From: Gallionella sp.
GTDB taxonomy: Bacteria; Pseudomonadota; Gammaproteobacteria; Burkholderiales; Gallionellaceae
Length of the DNA: 64,000 nucleotides
Assembly (NCBI GenBank): GCA_030682375.1
Contig: JAUXOL010000013.1
Span: 186,001 to 250,000 of the forward strand
Direction: 5' to 3'
The notes under the pieces were generated by a model. The model searched no databases. It was not told the DNA's origin and saw only the letters and a program-made list of their open reading frames with translations. Of the stretch, positions 27,013-36,332 are shown piece by piece. A program made the translations under genes and the position numbers. Every line of letters begins with the position of its first letter. The stretch's first letter is position 1.

Positions 27013-27729
27013 CTATAACCCCTGGTAACGGATGCCGGTGTTGAGACCCAGCTCGGCGCGCACCTGCGTGCTTGCAACCGAGCGTAGCTTCTGCGCGATC
27101 TCGCTGTTCGCATCGTTCAGATCGCCGAACACGATAGCCTTGTTCGGGCAGGCCTCGGAGCAGGCCGGCTTCAAACCCTGATCGATGCGATGCACGCACA
27201 GCGTGCAACTCTCGACCGTGCCTTTGCCGCGCGGTACGTCCGGATTCTGGTCGGTCAACGGCTCATGCACGAAAGAGCGGGCCTTGTACGGACAGGCCAT
27301 CATGCAGTAGCGGCAACCGATGCAGCGATGCTTGTCGACCAGCACGATGCCGTCGGCGCGCTTGAACGAAGCCGCGGTCGGGCATACGTCCACGCAGGGC
27401 GGATGCTCGCAGTGCTGACACATCATCGGCAGCGACAGTTCGCGTCCGTTGCTGACGTCCTTGATCTCGATCTTGCGTATCCACTGCGAATCGGTAGCCT
27501 TGGTCTCGCCGGACAGTCCGTTCTCCCTGTTGCAGGCAGTCACGCAATCGTTGCAGCCTTCCTTGCACTGCGTGGTGTCGATCAGCATGCCCCAGCGCAC
27601 TTTGCTGCTGACGCCCTCGCTCTTGCCGTGCGCCACCTGGAACAGCAGCATGCCCGGCGCGACCGCAACCGCGGCCGCACCTAGCGTGGTCTTCAGGAAG
27701 CCCCGGCGCTGGATATCGATTTCGTTCAT
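27013..27729 (-). CDS. dsrO: DsrO, periplasmic ferredoxin-like subunit
   Basis: This 238-aa protein has a Tat signal (QRRGFLKTTLGAAAVAVAPG), so it is exported folded. Four cysteine clusters for [4Fe-4S] centres are seen: CKEGCNDCVTAC, CQHCEHPPCVDVC, CIGCRYCMMACPY and CTLCVHRIDQGLKPAC with CPNKA. It links the triheme DsrJ to the membrane DsrP. I set the start at 27729 so that the Tat motif is near the N-terminus; the longer frame is not needed. Confidence 0.94.
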   Translation of the reverse strand: MNEIDIQRRGFLKTTLGAAAVAVAPGMLLFQVAHGKSEGVSSKVRWGMLIDTTQCKEGCNDCVTACNRENGLSGETKATDSQWIRKIEIKDVSNGRELSLPMMCQHCEHPPCVDVCPTAASFKRADGIVLVDKHRCIGCRYCMMACPYKARSFVHEPLTDQNPDVPRGKGTVESCTLCVHRIDQGLKPACSEACPNKAIVFGDLNDANSEIAQKLRSVASTQVRAELGLNTGIRYQGL

Positions 27730-28088
27730 TTCGCGTTCCTCTGCAACCATGCGCTCTTGCGCTTGCCCGAATGACACTCGAAGCAATCGATCTTCACCGC
27801 CTCGTAGCGATGGCACGAAACGCAGAAGCTGTCGTCCCGCGCGATCGCGCTGTCATCCTTGGTGCTGGCATGGCATTCGATGCAGTTCTTCAGGCTGTGC
27901 TTGTCGTCGCGCAGCCCCTTGCGCACCGCATCATCGCGGCCATGCTTGAGCAGATGCATGTGATTCTTGCGCATCCATTGCGCATCTTCGACGCATTGGC
28001 CGCCCTTGCCGATATCCAGCTTGGGCGCTTCTGCAGCCCAGGCCGGAAGGCAGAGGCAGAGCAACAAGGAGAAGAACAGCTTTTTCAT
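27726..28088 (-). CDS. dsrJ: DsrJ, triheme cytochrome c
   Basis: This 120-aa protein has a Sec signal (MKKLFFSLLLCLCLPAWAAE) and three heme c motifs, CIECH, CVSCH and CFECH. The conserved Cys in GGQCVEDAQWM before the first heme matches the position that in Allochromatium DsrJ provides an unusual His/Cys ligation. It is the periplasmic cytochrome of DsrMKJOP. Start and stop overlap dsrL and dsrO. Confidence 0.94.
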   Translation of the reverse strand: MKKLFFSLLLCLCLPAWAAEAPKLDIGKGGQCVEDAQWMRKNHMHLLKHGRDDAVRKGLRDDKHSLKNCIECHASTKDDSAIARDDSFCVSCHRYEAVKIDCFECHSGKRKSAWLQRNAK

Positions 28089-30058
28089 TATTCGCCGAGT
28101 CCCATCTGGATATAACCGGTTGGGCACACGTCCGCGCAGATATGGCAGCCGATGCACTTGTCGTAATCGGTTGCGACATAACGGCCGGTGGTCGCCTCCG
28201 CTTTCTTGACGCGATACACGGCGGTCTGCGGGCAGTACACCACGCAGTTGTCGCACTCGAAGCACATGCCGCAGCTCATGCAACGCTTTGCCTCGGCGAT
28301 GGCATCCGCTTCGTTGAGCGGATTCAGACGCTCTTCGAAGTTGCCCAGCGCGGTCTGCTCGTCCAAAGTGATCACATGGCGCTGCTTGCGGGCCGTGAAA
28401 CCGAAATGACCGAGGAACAGCTTGTCGTGCGGAATGATGTAACGATCCGAACGGTTGTCGAAGTTGTGCACGGCGATGTTGGAATTGCAGGTGCCGCGCA
28501 ACGGCTCGTGCGACTCCTCGATCTTGATGCCCTTCTCGGCCATCTTGCGCATCAGGTCGAACTGGTGCGCGTCGATCTTGGGGCGCTTCTCCAGATCGAT
28601 ACCCAACAGGAAGTTGTGGATGCCGTCGGCGGCGATGGAGCCGTGACCGATGGCCGTGGTCAGCAGATGCGGACGGATCACGTCGCCGCCGGCGAACACG
28701 CCCGGCTTGCCGTTTACAACATAGTTTTTGTCGGTGGAGACCGCGCCCTTGCCGTTGTTGAATTCTTCCAGACCGGTGAAGTCCACCGCCTGGCCGATCG
28801 CGGAAACGATCAGGTCGGCTTCGATGTCCTGCTCGGAACCTTCGACATTCTTGATCTCAAGCTTGCCGCCGACGAACTTGGCTTCGCACTGCATCACGCG
28901 CAAGGCGGTGGCACGGCCCTGGGCATCGCGCACGATGCCGATAGGCACCAAGCCGCCCTTGATGGCGATGCCTTCCGCCAGTGCCTGCTCGATCTCGTGC
29001 TTGTTGGCCTGCATCTTGTCGATGGGGAACACCGAGGTCAGCGTGACCATCGCGCCTTCCTTGGCGGAGATCTCGGCGACGTCGTGCGCCAGTTGGCCGG
29101 TGATGGCCAACTCGGTGTCAGTCGGGTTCGCATGGGAAATATGGCCCAGACGGCGTGCCACGGTCGCCACGTCGATGGAGGTATCGCCACCGCCAACGAC
29201 GACGACGCGCTTGCCGACATGCTGCAGACGACCGTCGTTGAACGCCTTCAGGAAGGCGGTCGCGGTCACGACGTTAGGCGCATCGGAATCGGCGATAGGC
29301 AATGCGCGGCCAGCCTGCGCACCCATGCCGAGGAACACCGCATCGAACTCCTTGCGGATCTGTTCCAGCGTGATGTCCTTGCCCACGTGGCAATTCATGC
29401 GAGTCTTCACCCCCAGATCGAGGATGCGCTGGATCTCTGCGTCCAGCACGTCGCGCGGGGTACGGAAACCGGGGATGCCGTAACGCATCATGCCGCCGAG
29501 GAACTCGTGGTCGTCGAAGACGGTGACTTCATGGCCTTTCAACGTCAGCTGATAGGCCACCGACAGGCCGGCCGGGCCGCCGCCCAGCACCGCGACTTTC
29601 TTACCGGTGGACGCCACATTCGGCTTGTTGAACTTCAGCTTGTTGGCGATCGCGTACTCGCCGAGGAAATGCTCGACCGAGTTGATGCCGACATGGTCTT
29701 CCACTTCGTTGCGGTTACAGCCGCTCTCGCAAGGCGCCGGGCAAACACGACCCATCACCGACGGGAAGGGGTTGGCCTCGGTCAGGCGGCGCCAGGCATA
29801 TTCCTGCCAAGGCATGACCGGCTTGCCGTCCGCACCGTTCGGCACCTTCTCGGTGCCGCGCACGATGGCGAGATAGCCGCGGATGTCTTCGCCGGCCGGG
29901 CAGCTACCCTGGCAAGGTGGCGTGGACTGGATATAGGTCGGGCACTTGTAAGAATGACTTGCTTGAAAGATCTTCTCGTTCAGGCGGCGCACCTTGCTGT
30001 CGCCATCCTTGTAACGGCGGAACGTGATATTTTTTGCGGTTTCGGTTGTTGCTGACAT
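28088..30058 (-). CDS. dsrL: DsrL, iron-sulfur flavoprotein NAD(P)H:acceptor oxidoreductase
   Basis: This 656-aa protein resembles the small subunit of glutamate synthase. It has an N-terminal cysteine domain (CPTYIQSTPPCQGSCPAGED; VCPAPCESGCNRNEV), an FAD-binding fold (VAVLGGGPAGLSVAYQLTL), an NAD(P) fold (KRVVVVGGGDTSIDVATVAR) and a C-terminal ferredoxin domain (CMSCGMCFECDNCVVYCP; DKCIGCHICADVCPTGYI). In sulfur oxidisers DsrL couples DsrAB sulfur oxidation to NAD reduction. It is essential with oxidative-type DsrAB, supporting operation in the oxidising direction here. Confidence 0.95.
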   Translation of the reverse strand: MSATTETAKNITFRRYKDGDSKVRRLNEKIFQASHSYKCPTYIQSTPPCQGSCPAGEDIRGYLAIVRGTEKVPNGADGKPVMPWQEYAWRRLTEANPFPSVMGRVCPAPCESGCNRNEVEDHVGINSVEHFLGEYAIANKLKFNKPNVASTGKKVAVLGGGPAGLSVAYQLTLKGHEVTVFDDHEFLGGMMRYGIPGFRTPRDVLDAEIQRILDLGVKTRMNCHVGKDITLEQIRKEFDAVFLGMGAQAGRALPIADSDAPNVVTATAFLKAFNDGRLQHVGKRVVVVGGGDTSIDVATVARRLGHISHANPTDTELAITGQLAHDVAEISAKEGAMVTLTSVFPIDKMQANKHEIEQALAEGIAIKGGLVPIGIVRDAQGRATALRVMQCEAKFVGGKLEIKNVEGSEQDIEADLIVSAIGQAVDFTGLEEFNNGKGAVSTDKNYVVNGKPGVFAGGDVIRPHLLTTAIGHGSIAADGIHNFLLGIDLEKRPKIDAHQFDLMRKMAEKGIKIEESHEPLRGTCNSNIAVHNFDNRSDRYIIPHDKLFLGHFGFTARKQRHVITLDEQTALGNFEERLNPLNEADAIAEAKRCMSCGMCFECDNCVVYCPQTAVYRVKKAEATTGRYVATDYDKCIGCHICADVCPTGYIQMGLGE

Positions 30059-30078
30059 GTCGTCCTACCTCCAGTGAA

Positions 30079-31611
30079 TTATTTCTTATCGCCCAGGATA
30101 ATTGCGTTACTGACGAGTTGATGAACCCCGCCGACTACTCTTCTATCGAATCCGTAGATAGGCAAGACCTTGGTAAATTGCGCCTTGCAGATCGCGCAGA
30201 TGGTCGCCATGAAATTGACGCCGTGCTCTTCCTTGGCCTGGTTGAGCGCCTCCATGCGCGGCAGCGCGCCCTTGACGCGAATCTCCAGCAGGTCGTCGGT
30301 CAGCAGGCCGCCGCCGCCGCCGCAGCAGAAGGTGCGTTCGCGCGTGGTGTTCGGGTCCATCTCGACGAAGTTGTTCGCGACCGCCTTGATGATGTTGCGC
30401 GGGATCTCGAACTGGCCGCCGGCGAAGTCGCCCATGCGCGAGCCGCGCGCGACGTTGCAGGAATCGTGGAAGGTGATGATGTGCTTGTCGTTCTTCGCCT
30501 TGTCGAACGTCAGCGCATTGCGCTCGATCGCATCCCAAGTGAACTCGCAGATATGCGTCGGTTGCTTGTAGCGGTGATCGAGCTGCTTCTGCAGCATCTG
30601 CGCGAAACGATCCACCTCGCTCGCACCGTCGCCCACGCCGGATAGCGTGTTCCAGAAGCTGTAGGCGACGCGCCAGGCGTGACCGCACTCACCCACCACG
30701 ATGCGCTTCACGCCAAGCTCCAGCGCGGCCTCGCGGATGCGCAGCGCGATCTTGCGCAGCTGTTCGTAGTTGCCGATGAACATGCCGAAGTTGCCGGCCT
30801 CGGAGGCCATCGACGACAGCGTCCAACTGGTGCCGGTGGCATGGAACACCTTGGCGTAACCGATCAGCGAGTCGATATGCGGCTCGGCAAAGAAGTCCGC
30901 GGACGGCGTGATCAGCAGCACTTCAGCGCCCTTCACGTCGATCGGAAATTTCACGTCTATGCCGGTGTCTTCCTTGACGTCCTCTTCCAGACCTTCCAGC
31001 GTATCGATCAGCGCCGGGCCGGGCAGACCGAGATTGTTGCCGATCTTGTGCACCTTGCCGATGATCTCATTGGAATACTTCTGTCCGTAACCAATGGAGT
31101 CCAGTATTTCGCGCGCCGCCATAGTCACTTCGGCGGTGTCGATGCCGTAGGGGCAGAACACCGAACAGCGGCGGCATTCGGAACACTGGTTGAAATAGTT
31201 GTACCACTCGTCCAGCACTTCGCGAGTCAGGTCGCGCGCGCCGACCAGCTTCGGGAACAGCTTGCCGGGCAGGGTGAAGTAGCGGCGATACACGCTGCGC
31301 ATCAGGTCCTGGCGTGCAACCGGCATGTTCTTCGGATCTTGCGTACCGATGAAGTAATGACACTTGTCCGAGCATGCGCCGCAATGCACGCAGGCATCCA
31401 TGTACACCTTGAGCGAACGGTATTTGGACAGCAACTCGCCCATCTTGGCGATGGCCTTGTCGTGCCAGTCGTCCACCAGATTGCCGGGGAAGCCGATGGC
31501 CTCGTTGATCTTTTCGCTGGCGACGAACGGCCCCTTGCCCTCCATCGCGCCCGGCTTCAACGCCGGGATGATGGGAATGACGCGGTAGGCCGGTGCGGTA
31601 ATATCGCTCAT
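30079..31611 (-). CDS. dsrK: DsrK, cytoplasmic HdrD-like catalytic subunit
   Basis: This 510-aa protein has two [4Fe-4S] cluster motifs (CVHCGACSDKCHYF; CSECRRCSVFCPYG) and two CCG-type domains (the first around VVGECGHAWRVAY and the second ERTFCCGGGGGLLTDD), as in HdrD. It is thought to oxidise or reduce the DsrC trisulfide/thiol pair. No signal peptide, as expected for a cytoplasmic subunit. It overlaps dsrM by 4 nt. Confidence 0.95.
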   Translation of the reverse strand: MSDITAPAYRVIPIIPALKPGAMEGKGPFVASEKINEAIGFPGNLVDDWHDKAIAKMGELLSKYRSLKVYMDACVHCGACSDKCHYFIGTQDPKNMPVARQDLMRSVYRRYFTLPGKLFPKLVGARDLTREVLDEWYNYFNQCSECRRCSVFCPYGIDTAEVTMAAREILDSIGYGQKYSNEIIGKVHKIGNNLGLPGPALIDTLEGLEEDVKEDTGIDVKFPIDVKGAEVLLITPSADFFAEPHIDSLIGYAKVFHATGTSWTLSSMASEAGNFGMFIGNYEQLRKIALRIREAALELGVKRIVVGECGHAWRVAYSFWNTLSGVGDGASEVDRFAQMLQKQLDHRYKQPTHICEFTWDAIERNALTFDKAKNDKHIITFHDSCNVARGSRMGDFAGGQFEIPRNIIKAVANNFVEMDPNTTRERTFCCGGGGGLLTDDLLEIRVKGALPRMEALNQAKEEHGVNFMATICAICKAQFTKVLPIYGFDRRVVGGVHQLVSNAIILGDKK

Positions 31612-32342
31612 TTACCCGACTCCGATTCCATTTGTTTGGCCCAACCGGCGACATGGCGCTTTTCGCGCGGATTGTCTGTCTGGTTGCGCGTTGGCGAGAA
31701 AAAGACTCCTGGTGCATGAAGAAGCTTGCTAATGGGGAAGAACACCAGGAGTAACAGAACCAGCGACAGATGCACGGTCAGCAATGCATCCATCGGCAAG
31801 GGGCGAATATCGAAATGCATCAGCCCGAGAAAGAAATCTTTCACGCCGATCACATCGGTATGCACGGCGAATTTCATCAGCAGCCCGGAAGCGGCGATGG
31901 CGATCAGCAGTACCAGCCAGAGATGGTCGGACGGCGTGGAGATATAACGGATGCGCTCGACAAACAAACGGCGCGCCCACAGCCCGGCGAGTCCGGCGAG
32001 CATCGTGATGCCCGCATAGACGCCGAACGGTTGTATGAATGCGACCCAGCCCCAGACGGGCTCGGTGAAATAACGCAGGTGGCGCAACACCACCAGTGCC
32101 AGACTGGCATGAAACAGCCAGCCCATGGACCAGGTCCACAGATTGGCCTTGAACAGGCTTTCGAAGAACACCACCTCGCGCGTCATGCGCAGCACCACGC
32201 CACCGGTAGTGGTCGGTGCGGGAGTGGTCGGTATCTTCAGCGGCGCGGGAGTCCGCGCATAAGTATTGATGCGAGACAACAATCCCACGACGAACAACAA
32301 GGTTGCAAGATAGAACAGGATTGCGAACAGGGTGCTCATCAT
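31608..32342 (-). CDS. dsrM: DsrM, cytochrome b membrane subunit
   Basis: This 244-aa protein is NarI-like with about five membrane helices (LFAILFYLATLLFVVGLL; LFHASLALVVLRHL; GVYAGITMLAGLAGLWA; LWLVLLIAIAASGLLMKF; LTVHLSLVLLLLVFFPI), including histidines suited to bind heme b. It anchors DsrK and exchanges electrons with quinones. It follows dsrC by 47 bp and overlaps dsrK. Confidence 0.94.
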   Translation of the reverse strand: MMSTLFAILFYLATLLFVVGLLSRINTYARTPAPLKIPTTPAPTTTGGVVLRMTREVVFFESLFKANLWTWSMGWLFHASLALVVLRHLRYFTEPVWGWVAFIQPFGVYAGITMLAGLAGLWARRLFVERIRYISTPSDHLWLVLLIAIAASGLLMKFAVHTDVIGVKDFFLGLMHFDIRPLPMDALLTVHLSLVLLLLVFFPISKLLHAPGVFFSPTRNQTDNPREKRHVAGWAKQMESESGK

Positions 32343-32389
32343 GGGATATGTCTAGTCTTAATTGCTTGGATCGGATTGATGCCTGACGA

Positions 32390-32725
32390 TTAAACGCAAC
32401 CGGTCGGCTTCGGCAGACCGGCGATCTTGCAGGCCTGCTTGCCTGGACCGTACGGGAACAGGCCATACAGGTATTCGCTGGTGCCCTTATCTGCACCCAG
32501 CTTCTTGCCGATGGCTTTAGTCAGCACGCGCACAGCCGGAGCGATCTGGTATTCCTCGAAATACTCGCGCAGGAAGTTGATCACTTCCCAGTGCTGTTCG
32601 GTCATATCGATGTTCTCGACCTTTGCGATGTAGTTTGCGACGTCGGCATTCCAGGTAGTCAGGTCGACCAGGTAACCTTCTTCGTCTGTTTCGTAGGACT
32701 TGCCGTCAACTTCGATGTTAGCCAT
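32390..32725 (-). CDS. dsrC: DsrC, sulfur carrier for DsrAB
   Basis: This 111-aa protein is a true DsrC. The C-terminal arm has both conserved cysteines (Cys99 and Cys110, in KQACKIAGLPKPTGCV) at the standard spacing. These carry the sulfane sulfur to DsrAB and form a trisulfide. It is preceded by a 158-bp gap containing stem-loops (32809-32853), which may allow separate processing or higher expression than dsrEFH. Compare the cysteine-free paralogue at 37512-37841. Confidence 0.97.
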   Translation of the reverse strand: MANIEVDGKSYETDEEGYLVDLTTWNADVANYIAKVENIDMTEQHWEVINFLREYFEEYQIAPAVRVLTKAIGKKLGADKGTSEYLYGLFPYGPGKQACKIAGLPKPTGCV

Positions 32726-32808
32726 CGTATTTCTCCTTAATTAGATCGGTTGGTTGTACACAACTACTGCTTTTTTGCCAGAGGAAGTCTTCCCTCTCCC
32801 TCATGTCC

Positions 32809-32853
32809 CCCTCGTTAATCCTCCCGACGCAAGCGGGAGAGGAACAACGAGGG
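32809..32853 (-). promoter_or_regulatory. Nested stem-loop between dsrH and dsrC
   Basis: CCCTCGTT (32809-32816) pairs with AACGAGGG (32846-32853), and inside it CTCCCG (32821-32826) pairs with CGGGAG (32834-32839). A smaller stem (AGAGGAAG with CTTCCCTCT) lies at about 32780-32797. No T-run follows directly on the minus strand. It is probably an RNA-processing or stability element, or a partial terminator, located where dsrC expression would need to differ from dsrEFH. Confidence 0.6.
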
Positions 32854-32883
32854 AGGCAATCTTTAATTACTGAAGCCGACTGC

Positions 32884-33180
32884 TTACAGCCAGGATTGAC
32901 AGTTCTTGTTCGACGCGGTGAGCTCGACGAAACCGCCGTAGTCCACCGGCGAAACGCCTTCCAGCAACCGGTCGCCAAAACCGCGAGCATCGAGGTCGGG
33001 CTGCAGCACGTAGACCTTGCAGCGGCCCATCGCCTCTTTCAGCTTGGCGGCACTAGCATTGCCGGTGGTCGCGGCGACGACCGCATCCTCGATCAGCAGG
33101 ATGTCGCCGGACTGGGCCACACGCAGACAACTGTCGAGCGCACCGTTGGTCAGTGGGGATTTATTGATGATGTGCAGCAT
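32884..33180 (-). CDS. dsrH: DsrH, subunit of the DsrEFH sulfurtransferase
   Basis: This 98-aa protein is the TusB-like subunit. It begins MLHIINKSPLTNGALDSCLR with the Cys near residue 18, followed by GDILLIEDAVVAA and YVLQPDLDARGFGD. The hexameric DsrE2F2H2 passes sulfur to DsrC. It lies 12 bp after dsrF. Confidence 0.94.
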   Translation of the reverse strand: MLHIINKSPLTNGALDSCLRVAQSGDILLIEDAVVAATTGNASAAKLKEAMGRCKVYVLQPDLDARGFGDRLLEGVSPVDYGGFVELTASNKNCQSWL

Positions 33181-33192
33181 TTGTCGACTCCC

Positions 33193-33558
33193 TTAGAAAC
33201 TCAAGACCACGTCTTGCTGATCCATCAACTCGCCCATCTCGGCACGGCTCAGCACGGTGACGTCGACCAGCAGGTCTTCCTCGCTGAGGCCGCGGGCCTC
33301 CATCGATTCCTTTTCGACATACAGCTTCTCGATGTCGTAACCCTCCAGCGCACGGTAAGCCGGCGAGAAGTTCTTGGTCTCGATGCCCTTGGTCTGCTGG
33401 CCCTTCTTCAGCTGGTACACGCCGTCGTCGAGGAACACCAGAGACACGTCCTGATCGAACGCCGCGGTGATCAGCACCACCTCCAGCGACTCCAGCGCAT
33501 AGATCGTGCCGTAAGGCGCCTTGCGGTTCACGAACATGAATTTTTTCATATCACTCAT
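33193..33558 (-). CDS. dsrF: DsrF, subunit of the DsrEFH sulfurtransferase
   Basis: This 121-aa protein is the TusC-like subunit (KKFMFVNRKAPYGTIYALES; VSLVFLDDGVYQLKKGQQTK). It has no cysteine, in keeping with a structural role. The first ATG of MSDMKKF has GGGG at good spacing and is preferred. Confidence 0.93.
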   Translation of the reverse strand: MSDMKKFMFVNRKAPYGTIYALESLEVVLITAAFDQDVSLVFLDDGVYQLKKGQQTKGIETKNFSPAYRALEGYDIEKLYVEKESMEARGLSEEDLLVDVTVLSRAEMGELMDQQDVVLSF

Positions 33559-33569
33559 CTCGTTCCCCC

Positions 33570-33929
33570 TTAATCGCCGAAGGTGACCAGACGGTCACAC
33601 TTGACGCCCGCTTCGACCAACTGTCCCAGACCGGAGATACGGAATCCCGATGCCAGGTTCTCTTCCTTGATGCCGCGACGCAGCGCTGCCGCCACGCATA
33701 CCACCAGATCGACCTTGTGCTCCTCGGCCAGTTTGGTCCAGCGATTCACGATATGACGATCATCCTGCGGCGGCTCGGTGAGCTTGGACGCATTGTTGAC
33801 GCCGTCGTGATAGAAGAACACGCGCCATACCTCGTGCCCCTTCTCGATGGCCGCCTTCGCGAACAGGTAAGCCGAATCGCTCGCCTGATGCTGGTACGGC
33901 CCTTCGTTGACTACGATTCCGAACTTCAT
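33570..33929 (-). CDS. dsrE: DsrE, catalytic subunit of DsrEFH
   Basis: This 119-aa TusD-like protein (MKFGIVVNEGPYQHQASDSA) has the key cysteine in DLVVCVAAALRRG at the position corresponding to Cys78 of Allochromatium DsrE, which binds persulfide sulfur. I chose the ATG at 33929 because it begins the conserved strand. It is followed by dsrF after 11 bp. Confidence 0.95.
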   Translation of the reverse strand: MKFGIVVNEGPYQHQASDSAYLFAKAAIEKGHEVWRVFFYHDGVNNASKLTEPPQDDRHIVNRWTKLAEEHKVDLVVCVAAALRRGIKEENLASGFRISGLGQLVEAGVKCDRLVTFGD

Positions 33930-33943
33930 ATCTACTCCCGGAC

Positions 33944-35023
33944 TCAGAAACGGATGTGGGTCGAAGAGTTGAGGTTGGCACGCGAACCGCGCCAATCGTC
34001 AATCAGGTACTTGGTGAACGGCAGCCCGGTCTTCTCGAAGAAGCTCGGCCAACCGATACGGTCGATCCAGTCGGCCATGCGCTCCCAAGGACGTGCGTCT
34101 TCCTTGTACACATGCAGGATGTTCTTCACGACTGCGCCGACTTCGGGCCAGCGAGGCGCGTTGTTCGGCAGGCCGGACGCAACCATCTTCATGAAGGTCG
34201 GCTTGCCGCGCGCGTTGGAGTTCTTTCCGCCAACCCAGATGGCCAACTTGGAATTCTCCGGGTCGTTGATCTGCATCGGAGGGCAGGGAGGGTAGCAAGC
34301 GCCACAGCACATGCACTTGGCTTCGTCGATCTCCAGAGAAGGCTTGCCGTTCACCATCGCGGGACGGATCGCCGCAACCGGGCAACGTGCCACCACGGTA
34401 GGACGCTCGCAGACGTTGGCGACCAGGTCGTGATTGATGACCGGAGGCTTGGTGTGCTGCACGATGATCGCGAGGTCGGCCTGACCGCCGCAATTGATTT
34501 CGCAGCAGGAGGTGGACAGGTGCACGCGGTTCGGCATCTCTTCGCGGCGGAACTCGTCATACAGCTCGTCCATCAGCGCCTTCACTACGCCGGAGGCGTC
34601 GGTGCCTGGGATGTCGCAATGCAGCCAGCCCTGGGTGTGCGCGATCATGGTGACCGAGTTGCCGGTACCGCCGACCGGGAAGCCGCTCTTCTCGAGTTCG
34701 GCGATCAGCGGCGCGACCTTGCTCTCGTCCGAAACGATGTACTCGATGTTGGAACGGATCGTGAAACGCACGCGACCCTCAGCGAACTTGTCGGCGATAT
34801 CGCACAGTTTGCGGATGGTGTAGACATCCATCTGGCGCTGTGTGCCGGCACGTACGGACCACACCTCGTCGCCGCTGTGCGAGACGTGATGCAGCACGCC
34901 CGGACGAGGACGGTCGTGGTATTTCCAGTTGCCGTAGTTCTTGAGCAGCAGCGGATGCAGGTACTTCTTGTTATCGGGTACGCCAGTCTCTTTCGGCTTG
35001 CGCATTTGCACGGGTGCATTCAT
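33944..35023 (-). CDS. dsrB: DsrB, reverse dissimilatory sulfite reductase beta subunit
   Basis: This 359-aa protein has siroheme/[4Fe-4S]-related cysteines (STSCCEINCGGQ), a ferredoxin insertion (DEAKCMCCGACYPPCPPMQI) and basic sulfite-binding residues in MDVYTIRKLCDIADKFAEGR and RFTIRSNIEYIV. With DsrA it oxidises sulfane sulfur presented on DsrC to sulfite. The ATG has a GGAG site and lies 13 bp after dsrA. Confidence 0.97.
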   Translation of the reverse strand: MNAPVQMRKPKETGVPDNKKYLHPLLLKNYGNWKYHDRPRPGVLHHVSHSGDEVWSVRAGTQRQMDVYTIRKLCDIADKFAEGRVRFTIRSNIEYIVSDESKVAPLIAELEKSGFPVGGTGNSVTMIAHTQGWLHCDIPGTDASGVVKALMDELYDEFRREEMPNRVHLSTSCCEINCGGQADLAIIVQHTKPPVINHDLVANVCERPTVVARCPVAAIRPAMVNGKPSLEIDEAKCMCCGACYPPCPPMQINDPENSKLAIWVGGKNSNARGKPTFMKMVASGLPNNAPRWPEVGAVVKNILHVYKEDARPWERMADWIDRIGWPSFFEKTGLPFTKYLIDDWRGSRANLNSSTHIRF

Positions 35024-35036
35024 GTTCTATCTCTCC

Positions 35037-36332
35037 TCAGGCAGCGTTCTTTTTAGCATTGATCTTGGCGACTTCGTCGTCCCAGCCGTCGGTACGGACG
35101 TACGGGTTCATACGCGGCGAATTGACCATTGCCGGGTCGGCATCGATCTCCATCGCCTCGAGGAAGTTAGCCAAGCCGATACGCTCGATCATCTCGCCGG
35201 TACGCTCGTGCTCCAGCGCGTTTTCGGCAAAGAAGTCGATGGTGCGCTGGGCGAAATCAACCAGCTTCTCGACATCCTCATCGGTATCCAGCTTGATGAA
35301 CGGGAGGATCACGGTACCCAGCAGGCCGCCGATCTTCAGATGGCTCTTGCCGCCGACCAGCACGGTCGCGCCCTTGTCGGTACCAGCCGCCAGTGCGCCG
35401 GTCATCACGTTGATGCAGTGCATGCAGCGCACGCAATCACGGTTGTCGATCTCGACCGCATGCGTATCGTTGACTGCAACGCTGGAGATGCGATCGCCGC
35501 TCTTGACCTTGCCGATCTCCTTCAGCTGGAAAGCCTTGGTCGGGCAACGCGCGACAACGTCGTTCACCAGCTCGTCCATGCCGTGCTTGGCGAACCATTT
35601 CTTCGCCAGCGCCTCGTCGGTGCGAATGTTGTCGCGCCAGGTGCCGATCACCGCCATGTCGGCGCGCTGCACCGAGTTCATGCAGTCGTTCGGGCAGCCG
35701 GAGAACTTGAACTTGAACTTGTAAGGCAGCGACGGACGATGGATGTCGTCCAGGAAGGTATTCAGCACAGCACGATGCGCCTTGGCTTCGTCGTAGCAGG
35801 ACTGTTCGCAACGCGCAGCGCCCACGCAGGACATCGAGGTACGCACCGCCGGACCGGCGCCGCCCAGATCGAAACCCATCTCGTTGAATTCGTCGAACGC
35901 CTTCTGCACGTTCTCGGTGGTCGCACCCTGGAACATGATGTCGCCGGACTGACCGTGGAACGCGATCAGACCGGAACCATGCTTCTCCCAGATGTCGCAG
36001 AACTGGCGCAGCGTGTCGGTATCGTAGTGCATGCCCGGAGGAGGCATCACACGCAGCGTATGGAACTCGGCCGCATCCTTGAACTTCGGCGTGCCGTCTT
36101 CGTTCTTCAATTCGGTGAAGCGAGGGATCACGCCGCCGCCGTAACCGAACACGCCGACCGTGCCGCCCTTCCAGTAGCCCTTGCGGGTCTTATAGGACTC
36201 TTCGAGCTGGCCGAGCAGATCGACCACATGATCCTTATTCTTGGCCAACTCCTTCAAACCGGTCACAAAACTCGGCCATGGACCACTCTCAAGCTGGTCC
36301 AGGTTTGGGGTATCATGCATCTTCTTAGCCAT
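35037..36332 (-). CDS. dsrA: DsrA, reverse dissimilatory sulfite reductase alpha subunit
   Basis: This 431-aa protein has the siroheme/[4Fe-4S] cluster motif C-x5-C (TSMSCVGAARCEQSC) and C-x3-C (FSGCPNDCMNSVQ), and the ferredoxin cysteines CVRCMHCINVM. HTLRVMPPPGMHYDTDTLRQ is the N-terminal substrate-binding region. The operon order dsrABEFHCMKLJOPN and the presence of dsrEFH and dsrL mark it as oxidative. Start at 36332 has AAGGAAG upstream; the frame further upstream lacks a site. Confidence 0.97.
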   Translation of the reverse strand: MAKKMHDTPNLDQLESGPWPSFVTGLKELAKNKDHVVDLLGQLEESYKTRKGYWKGGTVGVFGYGGGVIPRFTELKNEDGTPKFKDAAEFHTLRVMPPPGMHYDTDTLRQFCDIWEKHGSGLIAFHGQSGDIMFQGATTENVQKAFDEFNEMGFDLGGAGPAVRTSMSCVGAARCEQSCYDEAKAHRAVLNTFLDDIHRPSLPYKFKFKFSGCPNDCMNSVQRADMAVIGTWRDNIRTDEALAKKWFAKHGMDELVNDVVARCPTKAFQLKEIGKVKSGDRISSVAVNDTHAVEIDNRDCVRCMHCINVMTGALAAGTDKGATVLVGGKSHLKIGGLLGTVILPFIKLDTDEDVEKLVDFAQRTIDFFAENALEHERTGEMIERIGLANFLEAMEIDADPAMVNSPRMNPYVRTDGWDDEVAKINAKKNAA

